5,241 bases of DNA from an uncultured Collinsella sp. (GCA_900553165.1 USCN01000112.1:1-5241); one strand, 5' to 3'; positions 1-5,241 are shown, counted from the first letter of the stretch. The notes: generated by a model not told the origin, from the sequence alone. Translations and numbers: made by a program.

Positions 1-1
1 C

Positions 2-670
2 ACGCGCCCTGGAAGCTGCCTTGAGATTGGTGCCGGTCGTGGCACCAAGACCTATGTGATGATGTGCCAGGCCAAGCGTGCGGGCTATGAGCGTCAGCAT
101 ACGGCGCTCGATCTGCATGATCGCAAGTGCGACCAGAATCTCGCACGCCTGCATAAGGCCGGTATTCAGGGCGTTCGTACGGTTTCGGGTGATGCTTGCG
201 AGCTTGATGGGGTTCTCACATCGTTTGATGCCATGCTTGGCGAGCCGGTTAAATTCGACACGGTCTTTATCGATGCGCCGTGCTCGGGCACCGGCACTAT
301 GCGCCGTCATCCCGAGATCCCGTGGCGCCTGACCGAGAACGACGTTACGACTGATCTGCCCAAGCTGCAGCTGACGATGCTCAAAGAGGCTGCCGCGCGC
401 GTGGCTGCCGGCGGCGAGCTTATCTATGCGACGTGCTCGGTCTTCGACGAGGAGAACACACAGGTCGTGGATGCCTTCCTGGCCTCTCCCGAGGGCGCCG
501 ACTTTAGCGTCGCACCGCTCTCCGAGGCGCAGATTCTGCAACTCCCCGAGTTCGATCAGGCCAAGAAGCTCGTATCCGTACGCCAGAACGATCGAGGCCT
601 CTTCCAAAGCGTGCCGGTAAACGCCGACTCCTACGACGGCCACTTCTGCGCCCGCCTGATTCGTAAGTAA
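2..670 (+). CDS. rsmB: RsmB/NOP-family 16S rRNA (cytosine-C5)-methyltransferase, C-terminal part (5' end outside window)
   Basis: This enzyme transfers a methyl group from S-adenosylmethionine to C5 of a cytosine in rRNA; RsmB itself modifies C967 of 16S rRNA. The frame is open from the first complete codon, so the start lies to the left. SAM-binding motif I is seen at once (LEIGAGRGTKT, about 20-52). Motif IV DAPCSGTG follows, with its cysteine at 281-283, and then motif VI ATCSVF with its cysteine at 434-436. In this family the motif VI cysteine is the nucleophile and the motif IV cysteine helps release the product; both are intact. The end (DGHFCARLIRK, stop TAA 668-670) resembles the usual DGFF-A-L ending of RsmB. 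The N-terminal NusB-like domain that would separate RsmB from RsmF and other paralogues is not in the window, so family membership is firm and the exact rRNA target is inferred. The GTG/ATG codons at 56-64 are internal, because motif I lies upstream of them. It converges on the zinc-ribbon gene. Confidence 0.92.
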   Translation, partial: TRPGSCLEIGAGRGTKTYVMMCQAKRAGYERQHTALDLHDRKCDQNLARLHKAGIQGVRTVSGDACELDGVLTSFDAMLGEPVKFDTVFIDAPCSGTGTMRRHPEIPWRLTENDVTTDLPKLQLTMLKEAAARVAAGGELIYATCSVFDEENTQVVDAFLASPEGADFSVAPLSEAQILQLPEFDQAKKLVSVRQNDRGLFQSVPVNADSYDGHFCARLIRK

Positions 671-676
671 CTAATA

Positions 677-743
677 AGTTGCGGTGAAATAGGGATTGAA
701 TAGCGGCTTCAGCCCACCAAACAGTCCTTATCTCACCGCAACT
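677..743. repeat. 67-nt near-perfect palindromic element (long hairpin) just after the rsmB stop
   Basis: Two 22-nt arms (677-698 and 722-743) are inverted copies with three differences. On the plus-strand RNA two of these become G-U pairs and one is an A-C mismatch, leaving 21 of 22 paired. The 23-nt loop (699-721) can form a small GGC-UUCA-GCC hairpin at its tip. The element starts 7 nt after the rsmB stop and has no T-run after either arm, so it is not a standard terminator. Its compact form, intergenic position and imperfect arms fit a dispersed palindromic repeat (REP- or MITE-like) or a 3'-end mRNA stabiliser. Whether it recurs in the genome cannot be seen here. Confidence 0.6.
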
Positions 744-770
744 CATAGAGCCACCTATAGCGCAAAGAAT

Positions 771-802
771 CAGCCCCGTGATCGGTGTCGGTCGCGGGGC
801 TG
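771..802. terminator. Probable bidirectional Rho-independent terminator between convergent genes
   Basis: Arms CAGCCCCGTGATCG (771-784) and CGGTCGCGGGGCTG (789-802) form a 14-bp stem with two G-U wobbles and a GTGT tetraloop. On the plus strand the stem is followed by TTTGGTT, a modest T-tract that would end rsmB transcripts. On the minus strand it is followed by ATTCTTTG, which would end the zinc-ribbon transcript, whose stop codon is only 8 nt from the stem. The position between two converging genes supports a shared terminator. Confidence 0.8.
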
Positions 803-810
803 TTTGGTTC

Positions 811-1047
811 CTAGTGGTTATGCGGGCAGTTGGCGCAGCAGCCACTCGTGGCGTTGGTACTGGAGCCGCCGCTTCGTTGATCGGTGTTGTAGAAACCGCT
901 GCCCTCAAATTTAATGCCGCTGGCCGAGAACGTCTTGGATGCCGGGGCGCCGCAGCTGGGGCATACGACCTCGGGCGTCTCGGACATGGGGTGCTCAACC
1001 TCAAACACGTTGCCGCAGCTCGTGCACTTGTAATCGTAGCGCGCCAT
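811..1047 (-). CDS. FmdB-family zinc-ribbon protein, 78 aa
   Basis: This is a small cytoplasmic zinc-ribbon protein of the FmdB type. Proteins of this family are widespread and small; the name comes from a putative regulator of formamidase genes, and their actual role is mostly unknown. It opens with the family signature MARYDYKCTSCG, then FEVEHPMSE. Two CxxC knuckles (C8/C11 and C29/C32) would bind one zinc ion. The segment GIKFEGSGFYNTD (44-56) is the usual end of the conserved domain. A Ser/Gly-rich linker leads to a C-terminal cluster CCANCPHNH (70-78) with three more Cys and two His, which could hold a second metal. The start is supported by AAGGAAG (1052-1058) 4 nt before the ATG. It lies 89 nt downstream of the GH13-GH77 gene on the same strand, so read-through from it is possible, with a hairpin between them. 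Confidence 0.9.
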   Translation of the reverse strand: MARYDYKCTSCGNVFEVEHPMSETPEVVCPSCGAPASKTFSASGIKFEGSGFYNTDQRSGGSSTNATSGCCANCPHNH

Positions 1048-1069
1048 AATACTTCCTTTTCAGCACAAA

Positions 1070-1091
1070 GCGGGCAGATCGCTCTGCCCGC
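1070..1091 (-). terminator. Hairpin between malQ end and zinc-ribbon gene: weak terminator or attenuator
   Basis: GCGGGCAGA (1070-1078) and TCTGCCCGC (1083-1091) form a perfect 9-bp GC-rich stem with a 4-nt loop. Reading leftward, the tail is TTTGTGCTG, which gives only three T in a row, so termination would be partial at best. It lies 45 nt after the MalQ stop and 22 nt before the zinc-ribbon start. It could end the malQ transcript, reduce read-through, or mark a processing site. On the plus strand it is followed by A residues, so it cannot act as a terminator in that direction. Confidence 0.55.
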
Positions 1092-1136
1092 AAAAATTCA
1101 AACAGCTGTAACTGTACCCTATATCGGGGGTTTTTA

Positions 1137-2996
1137 TCACGCTTCGCCCCAGAATCTATGAGTGTTGCGCAGGAGCTTCGCAGTTTTCTCCTCGGCTGCC
1201 GCAACGTCGGCCTCGTCAGCCTGCCATGTCCAGTTGCCCGTGGCCACGCCCGGTACGTTCATGCGTGCATCGTCGCCCAGCCCTAGCACGTCCTGCAGCG
1301 GCATCATAACGAGCGGAGCATCGCTGGCCAAGGCGTTGCCCATGAGCTCGCCTGCCAATGCAATGCCGCTCGGCTCATCGCCGCCCGCAAAGGAACGCGT
1401 GCACCAACCGGCGAGTGTCGACGTATCGTGCGTCGAGGTGTACAGAATCTTGCCGGGCGTGGGATGCACACCGCAACGAACGTCGTAGTTGCTAAACTCA
1501 AGCACATCCATGCCGGGGAAACCGCAGGTCGAAGCCATTGCGCGAACACCGGGCGTCAAATAGCCCAGGTCCTCGGCGATAAAGTTGAGCGGACCCAGCT
1601 CGTCGTAGGCGGTCTGGAACAGGTCCTTGCCCGGGCCCGCCAGCCAGCGACCGTCGGCGCAGGCCTTGCCGGCGGGGATGCTAAAGTAGCTGTGGAAGCC
1701 CAGGAAGTGATCCAGACGCACGCGGTCGTAGAGCGAGAATGCGCGGCGCAGGCGATCCATCCACCAGCTATAGCCGTTCTGCTTCATGTGGTCCCAGCGG
1801 AACGTCGGGTTGCCCCACACCTGGCCCTCGGGCGCAAAGTTGTCGGGCGGCGCACCGGAAATCTCAATCGCCTTGCCGGTATCGGACAGCCAGAAGTTCT
1901 CGGGTTCGCTCCACGCGTCGGCCGAATCGTCCGAGACATACATAGGAATATCGCCGATAACCTCGATGTCCTTCTTGTGCGCATAGTTCATGAGCTCGCA
2001 CCAAGCCAGGTCAAAGCGGTATTGCATGTACGCCTGAAGCTCGGCCTCGTTGTGGAAGCGCTTGTCGTCGATCAGATGCTCGTTGTAGCGCGCGACATCG
2101 GCCGGCCAATCATGGCGCGACTCGCCCTCAAAGTACTTCTTAACGGCCATGTAGACGCAGTACTTCTCGAGCCAATCGGCATTGCGATGCTTAAACGCTG
2201 TGTACAGCGGGTCAGCATCCTCGCCGCCGCGGGCCTTCCAGGTCTCAAAGTCGGCGGCCAGCTCCTCGTGGCTCTCGGGCAGCAGGTCGATATTGCCTGC
2301 AAAGGCCGAAGGACCGGCGTAAGGGGAGCGGAAGAAGTCCGTCGGGTTGACGGGGAGAACCTGCCAGTAGCGCATGCCCATGGCGGCCAGATGGTCGATA
2401 AAGCGACGCGTGGGCGCGCCGATCGTGCCGGGCTTGCCGTCGTCGGTCGGCACCGATGTGATATGGCACACAACGCCTGCACCGTGATCGAGCGGCTCCT
2501 GCAGGCGCTGCTTGGCATGGTGATAGATGATCGACGAGCCCAGCGGATACAGATCGAGCGTGACCGTGCCGTTGTGAATCTCGCACTCGTGACCGCTGAT
2601 TACATCGCTCGCACATTCGCCGAGTGCCGGAATGGTCACACGATGCGAGTTGCGCAGGCTGCGGTTGATGATAACGGTCGCCGACTCGCCGTCCTTGCCC
2701 GTACGGTTGTAGGCCAACACCTCGTCATTGAGCGCGAAGGCCTTGATCTCGCCATCGATCATAAACGGCAGCGCGCGGCGCACAGCGGATGCGTTCTTGA
2801 CGATCGCAAACGTATCGAAGTCGTGCAGGTCGTCCTTGGTCGGCATGGTACGGCGATTGCCCGGATCGGTGAGCCCCTCCAAGCCGTATTCGTCACCGTA
2901 ATAGATTGAGGGAACGCCCGGGAACGTCATCTGCATGAGCGTCGCGAGCCAAAACGGCTCTTGGCAAGGCCCATCGCGTTCTCGTCCAGACGCCAT
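1137..2996 (-). CDS. malQ: C-terminal piece: end of GH13 barrel, beta-domain and GH77 4-alpha-glucanotransferase (MalQ)
   Basis: MalQ (amylomaltase) moves alpha-1,4-glucan chains from one maltodextrin to another, releasing glucose and building longer chains. The 619-codon open frame starts with an artefactual Met; true sequence begins at F15-W16, right after the frameshift. Residues 16-80 finish the GH13 barrel (IYYGDEYGLEGL, DPGNRRTMP), and about 81-160 form its C-terminal beta-sandwich. After a short linker (AKQRLQEPLD) the GH77 domain runs from about 171 to the end. Its motifs are RSPYAGPSAFAGN (223-235), GDIPMYVSDDSAD (348-360), PPDNFAPEGQVWGNP (383-397), VRLDHFLGF (426-434, nucleophile D429 at 1710-1712), FIAEDLG (472-478, acid/base E475 at 1572-1574) and STHDTST (521-527, D524 at 1425-1427). 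The end (ARMNVPGVATGNWTW) is also typical. The GH77 domain, about 450 residues, is close in length to the short Thermus amylomaltase rather than the longer E. coli MalQ. Add 479 to convert these numbers to the restored full-length protein. Confidence 0.9.
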   Translation of the reverse strand: MASGRERDGPCQEPFWLATLMQMTFPGVPSIYYGDEYGLEGLTDPGNRRTMPTKDDLHDFDTFAIVKNASAVRRALPFMIDGEIKAFALNDEVLAYNRTGKDGESATVIINRSLRNSHRVTIPALGECASDVISGHECEIHNGTVTLDLYPLGSSIIYHHAKQRLQEPLDHGAGVVCHITSVPTDDGKPGTIGAPTRRFIDHLAAMGMRYWQVLPVNPTDFFRSPYAGPSAFAGNIDLLPESHEELAADFETWKARGGEDADPLYTAFKHRNADWLEKYCVYMAVKKYFEGESRHDWPADVARYNEHLIDDKRFHNEAELQAYMQYRFDLAWCELMNYAHKKDIEVIGDIPMYVSDDSADAWSEPENFWLSDTGKAIEISGAPPDNFAPEGQVWGNPTFRWDHMKQNGYSWWMDRLRRAFSLYDRVRLDHFLGFHSYFSIPAGKACADGRWLAGPGKDLFQTAYDELGPLNFIAEDLGYLTPGVRAMASTCGFPGMDVLEFSNYDVRCGVHPTPGKILYTSTHDTSTLAGWCTRSFAGGDEPSGIALAGELMGNALASDAPLVMMPLQDVLGLGDDARMNVPGVATGNWTWQADEADVAAAEEKTAKLLRNTHRFWGEA

Positions 2997-4432
2997 TTGC
3001 TGCGCTCGGACTCGGGCAGCTGCGACTCGTCGGGGCCGCCGCCGAGCACCGAGATAATGCGCGGACGGTCGTGGCTCGAAAGCAGGTTAAGTGCGCAAGA
3101 CAGGGCCTCACGCGGATAGTTCTCGCGTAGGGTCTCGATATCCTCGGCAGCTTGGTAAGCGTTTTTGTAGCCCATCAAAAAGCCGATGACCATGTCGCGG
3201 AAGGGGTAATCCATAGCGGAGTCCAGCTCGGAGCCCTGCAGGTAGCGGCGCAGATGGCCGTAGCTAATCTTATTGGAGGCGTCCTCCCAGACTTCGCCGA
3301 GCAGCAGTGCATCGGGTTTCTCGGCGAGCACGGCCTTTTTGATCTCGGCCAGGAAGTCATCGGAAAGCTCGTCGGCCACGTCCAGGCGCCAACCATGGGC
3401 ACCGGCACGCAGCCATTTACGAATGACGCCGTCCTTGCCCAGGAGCCGCTCGCGTACCAGCTCGGAGCTCTCATTGATGGCGGGCATGTTGCCCACGCCC
3501 CACCAGCAGTCGTACGAGCCGTCCTCGTGGAAATAAAACGCATCGCGCCACGGCGAATCCTCGCTCTGCCACGCGCCCACGCCGGGGTAGTTGCCGTAGC
3601 GGTTAAAGTAGATCGAATCGTCGCCCGTGTGGTTGAACACACCGTCCAGAATGATGGAAATGCCCAGCTTCTCGGCCGCCTCGCACAGCTCGGTAAAGTC
3701 CTGCTCGGTGCCCAGAATAGGATCGATCTTGGTGTAATCGGCGGTGTCGTAGCGATGGTTGCTCGCGGCTTCAAAAATGGGGTTGAGGTAGATTGCTGTA
3801 AAGCCCAGCTCGGCGATGCGAGGCAGGTCTTCCTGGATACCCTTGAGCGATCCGCCGTAAAAGTCCCAGGTCTTGATGGAGCCGTCCTCGGCGCGCTCGT
3901 ACACAGGCGGCTCGTTCCAGTCCTCGACCATGCGGCGTTGGATTCCGTTGCGTGGCTTTTCGACCTCGGCCAGCGTGCGCTCGCGCCAGTGCTCGTCGCG
4001 GGCATAGCGATCGGGGAAGATCTGGTAGACCATACCGCGCTCGTACCACTCGGGTCGAACTTCGCGGTGCTTGTAGACAGTGACCTGGAATGACGGCACC
4101 TCGGCGTAGTTATAGGTTACGCCTTCGCCGCCGGTGCGTCCCTGCGGTGCGCCCAAGCGGACCTCGGGCTGGCCTTCGATATTGCATATAAAGCTGTACC
4201 AGATAAGACAGGGCTCGGCGCACTCCAGCTCGGCGGTAAAGATGCCGTCGCCCTCGTGCGTCATGGGATACAGAGACTCACCGATCTCATCGACCCAGGT
4301 GCGCAGCGTAAGCGTTGCCTGGTTGGGGTCGGCGTCCTCTAGAATCACCGAAAGCGAGAGGGTCGTTCCTGTGGTCACAGCGCCAAACGGAGTGCGAAAC
4401 TGCGGCAGACGGCTGTTGTGAATCAATCTCAT
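2927..4432 (-). CDS. N-terminal piece: GH13 alpha-glycosidase (neopullulanase/cyclomaltodextrinase-like)
   Basis: This part hydrolyses alpha-1,4 (perhaps also alpha-1,6) links in maltodextrins. No signal peptide is seen (MRLIHNSRLPQFRTPFGAVT), so it is likely cytoplasmic. Residues about 1-120 form a beta-rich N-terminal domain of the kind found in neopullulanase-type enzymes. The (beta/alpha)8 barrel begins at GMVYQIFPDRYARD (133-146). Conserved GH13 regions are in order: DGVFNH (263-268), GWRLDVADE (347-355, nucleophile D351), GEVWED (379-384, acid/base E380) and LLSSHD (450-455, stabiliser D455). The frame is right to F494; the last seven residues before the stop are out-of-frame artefact. 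The start at 4432 is the first ATG after an in-frame TAA about 50 nt upstream. No good Shine-Dalgarno sequence precedes it, so the mRNA may be translated weakly or from a leader structure. Subfamily and exact substrate cannot be set from the sequence alone. Confidence 0.88.
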   Translation of the reverse strand: MRLIHNSRLPQFRTPFGAVTTGTTLSLSVILEDADPNQATLTLRTWVDEIGESLYPMTHEGDGIFTAELECAEPCLIWYSFICNIEGQPEVRLGAPQGRTGGEGVTYNYAEVPSFQVTVYKHREVRPEWYERGMVYQIFPDRYARDEHWRERTLAEVEKPRNGIQRRMVEDWNEPPVYERAEDGSIKTWDFYGGSLKGIQEDLPRIAELGFTAIYLNPIFEAASNHRYDTADYTKIDPILGTEQDFTELCEAAEKLGISIILDGVFNHTGDDSIYFNRYGNYPGVGAWQSEDSPWRDAFYFHEDGSYDCWWGVGNMPAINESSELVRERLLGKDGVIRKWLRAGAHGWRLDVADELSDDFLAEIKKAVLAEKPDALLLGEVWEDASNKISYGHLRRYLQGSELDSAMDYPFRDMVIGFLMGYKNAYQAAEDIETLRENYPREALSCALNLLSSHDRPRIISVLGGGPDESQLPESERSKWRLDENAMGLAKSRFGSRRSCR

Positions 4433-4455
4433 AATACGGTCCAGTTCAATAGAAT

Positions 4456-4473
4456 CATGGCCTGCGGGCCATG
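4456..4473 (-). promoter_or_regulatory. Perfect 7-bp hairpin in the leader of the GH13-GH77 gene
   Basis: CATGGCC (4456-4462) and GGCCATG (4467-4473) form a perfect inverted repeat around a 4-nt loop. It lies 24-41 nt before the ATG and downstream of the proposed promoter, so it would sit in the 5' untranslated RNA. There is no T-tract after it. It could protect the mRNA end, influence ribosome access where the Shine-Dalgarno is poor, or be a DNA operator. Confidence 0.4.
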
Positions 4474-4493
4474 GGCTTTACGCACAAGTTGTA

Positions 4494-4523
4494 AGTATAT
4501 CTGTTGTACACAGGCTGTATAAA
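4494..4523 (-). promoter_or_regulatory. Candidate sigma-70-type promoter for the GH13-GH77 gene
   Basis: On the minus strand, TATACT (4494-4499) matches five of six bases of the -10 consensus. TTTATA (4518-4523) matches four of six of the -35 consensus, at 18-nt spacing. The start codon lies 61 nt downstream of the -10, which leaves a leader of about 50 nt. The local sequence is clearly AT-richer than the surrounding genes. A 9-nt palindrome ACAAGTTGT (4484-4492) lies where transcription would begin and could be an operator. Confidence 0.5.
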
Positions 4524-4529
4524 CAACAT

Positions 4530-4550
4530 CCGTTTACCATCGGCGAACGG
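4530..4550. promoter_or_regulatory. 21-nt imperfect palindrome upstream of the -35: candidate regulator-binding site
   Basis: CCGTTTACC (4530-4538) and GGCGAACGG (4542-4550) are inverted around a 3-nt centre (ATC). Seven of nine positions match Watson-Crick, one is a T-G pair and one fails. It sits directly upstream of the candidate -35 box of the GH13-GH77 gene, where a sugar-responsive regulator could bind. The half-sites do not match a consensus I can name with confidence, so this is a structural call only. Confidence 0.35.
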
Positions 4551-4587
4551 TTGTCCTAGAAAATCGTTTTACCAACTACCTACAGAG

Positions 4588-4614
4588 AAGGGGCGCCCGG
4601 TTGGAGCGCCCCTT
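4588..4614 (-). terminator. Probable Rho-independent terminator of the H1-like protein gene
   Basis: AAGGGGCGC (4588-4596) and GCGCCCCTT (4606-4614) form a 9-bp GC-rich stem with a 9-nt loop that can close two further pairs. Reading leftward the stem runs into TTCTCTGT, a broken T-tract. It lies 36 nt after the stop codon of the leftward gene at 4651 and upstream of the next promoter, the expected place for a terminator separating the two units. Confidence 0.7.
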
Positions 4615-4650
4615 ACATAGGGTTTAATGAGGTTTTGGATCGTTTGTGGA

Positions 4651-5241
4651 CTAGCGGCGCTTGCGGGTGGCCGTGGCCTTGCGGACGGACGTCTTCTTGG
4701 ACGGAGCCTTTTTCTCTGCCGGAGCGGCGGGGGAGACCGGGGTCTCCTTGGCGGGCTCGGGCTTTGCCTCCACCTTCGGGGCAGCCTTAACCTCAGCGGC
4801 CTTCGGCGCCGGCTTGGCCTTTACCTCGGCCTTGGGCTCCTCTTTGGTGGCAGCGGACTTGGGCTCTGTCTTGGTAGCTGCGGCCTTGGTCGTGGTCTTT
4901 TTGGCCGTCGTCGTGGTGCGCTTGCGCGTGGTGGTCTTGGCGGCCGGCTTCGTCTCGACAGCCGCCTCGGTCTTGGGCTCGACGGGGGTTTCCTCGACCT
5001 TGACAGCAGACTTTGCGGCGGCCTTCGAGGTCGTCTTCGCAGCGGCCTTCGTCGCGGCAGCCTTCGTGGTCGTCGACTTCGTTGCCGTGGTCTTCTTGGC
5101 TGCCGTTGCCTTCTTGGCGGTCGTGGTCTTGGTCGCGATCGCCTTCTTAGCAGCGGTCTTTGCCGGAACCTTGGCGGCCGGCTGGGCCTCAGCGACCTCG
5201 GCCTTTACCTCGGGAGCAGCTTCGGCTTCGGCGGCCTTCTT
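4651..5241 (-). CDS. Histone H1-like Ala/Lys/Thr/Pro-rich basic protein, C-terminal 196 aa (5' end outside window)
   Basis: The minus-strand frame ending at TAG (4651-4653) is open to the right edge with no start in view, so only the C-terminal part is visible. By hand count the 196 residues hold about 43 Lys, 6 Arg, 19 Glu and no Asp, giving a net charge near +30. I see no Phe, Trp, Tyr, Leu, Gly, Cys, His, Asn or Met. The segment therefore cannot form a normal hydrophobic core and is almost surely disordered. Residues 19-82 (4996-5187) lack any acid and read as AKK/TTTK/AATK repeats like eukaryotic H1 tails. The rest mixes Lys-Glu-Pro-Ala-Val, and the end is KATATRKRR. Such tails occur on bacterial nucleoid proteins (HU-like, HC1/HC2-like), topoisomerase I and RNA-related factors, where they bind nucleic acid. 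The folded domain that would name the protein is missing, so I give no function. It has its own terminator and is transcribed toward the GH13-GH77 gene. Confidence 0.85.
   Translation of the reverse strand, partial: KKAAEAEAAPEVKAEVAEAQPAAKVPAKTAAKKAIATKTTTAKKATAAKKTTATKSTTTKAAATKAAAKTTSKAAAKSAVKVEETPVEPKTEAAVETKPAAKTTTRKRTTTTAKKTTTKAAATKTEPKSAATKEEPKAEVKAKPAPKAAEVKAAPKVEAKPEPAKETPVSPAAPAEKKAPSKKTSVRKATATRKRR

Larger units (their letters stand above)
1137..4432 (-). pseudogene. GH13 alpha-glucan hydrolase / GH77 4-alpha-glucanotransferase fusion gene, interrupted by a 1-nt frameshift
   Basis: The two overlapping minus-strand frames described in the next two entries are one gene. The first frame reads correctly down to ...LAKSRF and then falls into GSRRSCR and a stop. 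The second frame picks up exactly at FWLATLMQMTFPGVPSIYYG, the stretch that should follow in a GH13 barrel. The join is at the A4 run 2951-2954 (TTTT on the coding strand). A fifth base gives SRF-W-LATLMQM and a continuous protein of 1098 residues with no other stop. The MalQ half has no start of its own: no Met occurs between the end of the GH13 barrel and well inside the GH77 domain. This argues for a true fusion rather than two adjacent genes. All six main catalytic residues survive, and nothing else in the gene has decayed. The break is therefore either a homopolymer sequencing or assembly error or a very recent mutation; I favour the former. If real, it would remove the MalQ half unless translation slips. 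Confidence 0.88.

Noticed and set aside
1092..1136. A dedicated promoter for the zinc-ribbon gene
   Set aside because: TATAG- and TTGAAT-like words are present but no -35/-10 pair has acceptable spacing, so I do not call one.
778..1161. Plus-strand open frame over the zinc-ribbon gene
   Set aside because: It begins inside the terminator hairpin and runs antisense to the well-supported FmdB-type gene; its product has no family features.
2480..2530. A separate start codon for a free-standing MalQ
   Set aside because: No Met lies between the GH13 beta-domain and the inside of the GH77 domain, and the frame runs straight through, so the fusion is real.
1428..2909. 493-codon open frame on the plus strand opposite the GH13-GH77 gene
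   Set aside because: It is a codon-phase shadow. The minus strand carries unmistakable GH13 and GH77 motifs across the same bases, and the plus-strand product has no recognisable domain.
2945..2960. Programmed -1 ribosomal frameshift joining the two halves
   Set aside because: The local codons CGT TTT GGC allow only a single-tRNA slip, not the tandem slip of a standard heptamer, and four T are too few for transcriptional slippage. A lost base is the simpler explanation.
3152..4093. 313-codon open frame on the plus strand opposite the GH13 barrel
   Set aside because: Same reason: it is antisense to conserved GH13 regions I to IV and is a by-product of GC-rich codon bias.
4651..5241. Low-complexity DNA repeat or microsatellite rather than a gene
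   Set aside because: The frame is open over 591 nt, changes between the repeated peptides are confined to third codon positions, and a terminator follows the stop, all of which fit a coding sequence.

Overview
The window is high-GC bacterial chromosome with tight, mostly leftward coding. It probably comes from an actinobacterium of the Coriobacteriia/Collinsella type. That guess rests on the overall style: GC-rich third codon positions, an RsmB-family methyltransferase, a GH13-GH77 maltodextrin enzyme and an H1-like Lys/Ala/Thr-rich tail protein. No 16S or other marker confirms it. I see no phage, IS, CRISPR or tRNA content.

Layout, left to right. (1) 2-670, plus strand: the C-terminal two thirds or so of an RsmB/NOP-family rRNA cytosine-C5 methyltransferase, cut by the left edge. 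(2) 671-810: a convergent intergenic region. It holds a 67-nt near-perfect palindrome (677-743) and a strong GC-rich terminator hairpin (771-802) shared by the genes on either side. (3) 811-1047, minus: a small FmdB-type zinc-ribbon protein, with a 9-bp hairpin (1070-1091) in its leader. (4) 1137-4432, minus: one long gene for a fused GH13 alpha-glucan hydrolase plus GH77 4-alpha-glucanotransferase (MalQ). As printed, it is broken into two overlapping reading frames by a 1-nt loss in an A4 run at 2951-2954. One added base restores a continuous protein of 1098 residues. (5) 4433-4650: the leader, promoter and candidate operator of that gene, then the terminator of the next gene. (6) 4651-5241, minus: the C-terminal 196 residues of a disordered, strongly basic Ala/Lys/Thr/Pro-rich protein, cut by the right edge.

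How they work together: the fused enzyme would act in the cytoplasm on maltodextrins. The GH13 half hydrolyses alpha-glucans and the GH77 half moves glucan chains between acceptors, so both steps sit in one polypeptide. The methyltransferase, zinc-ribbon protein and H1-like protein are housekeeping or unassigned neighbours with no visible link to sugar use. There is no gene-free stretch over 300 bases; the longest gap is 4433-4650.

The points most worth a second look are the frameshift in the GH13-GH77 fusion, the fusion itself, the aromatic-free H1-like tail with a repeated nonapeptide under synonymous divergence, and the palindromic intergenic element. I found no clear previously undescribed system.
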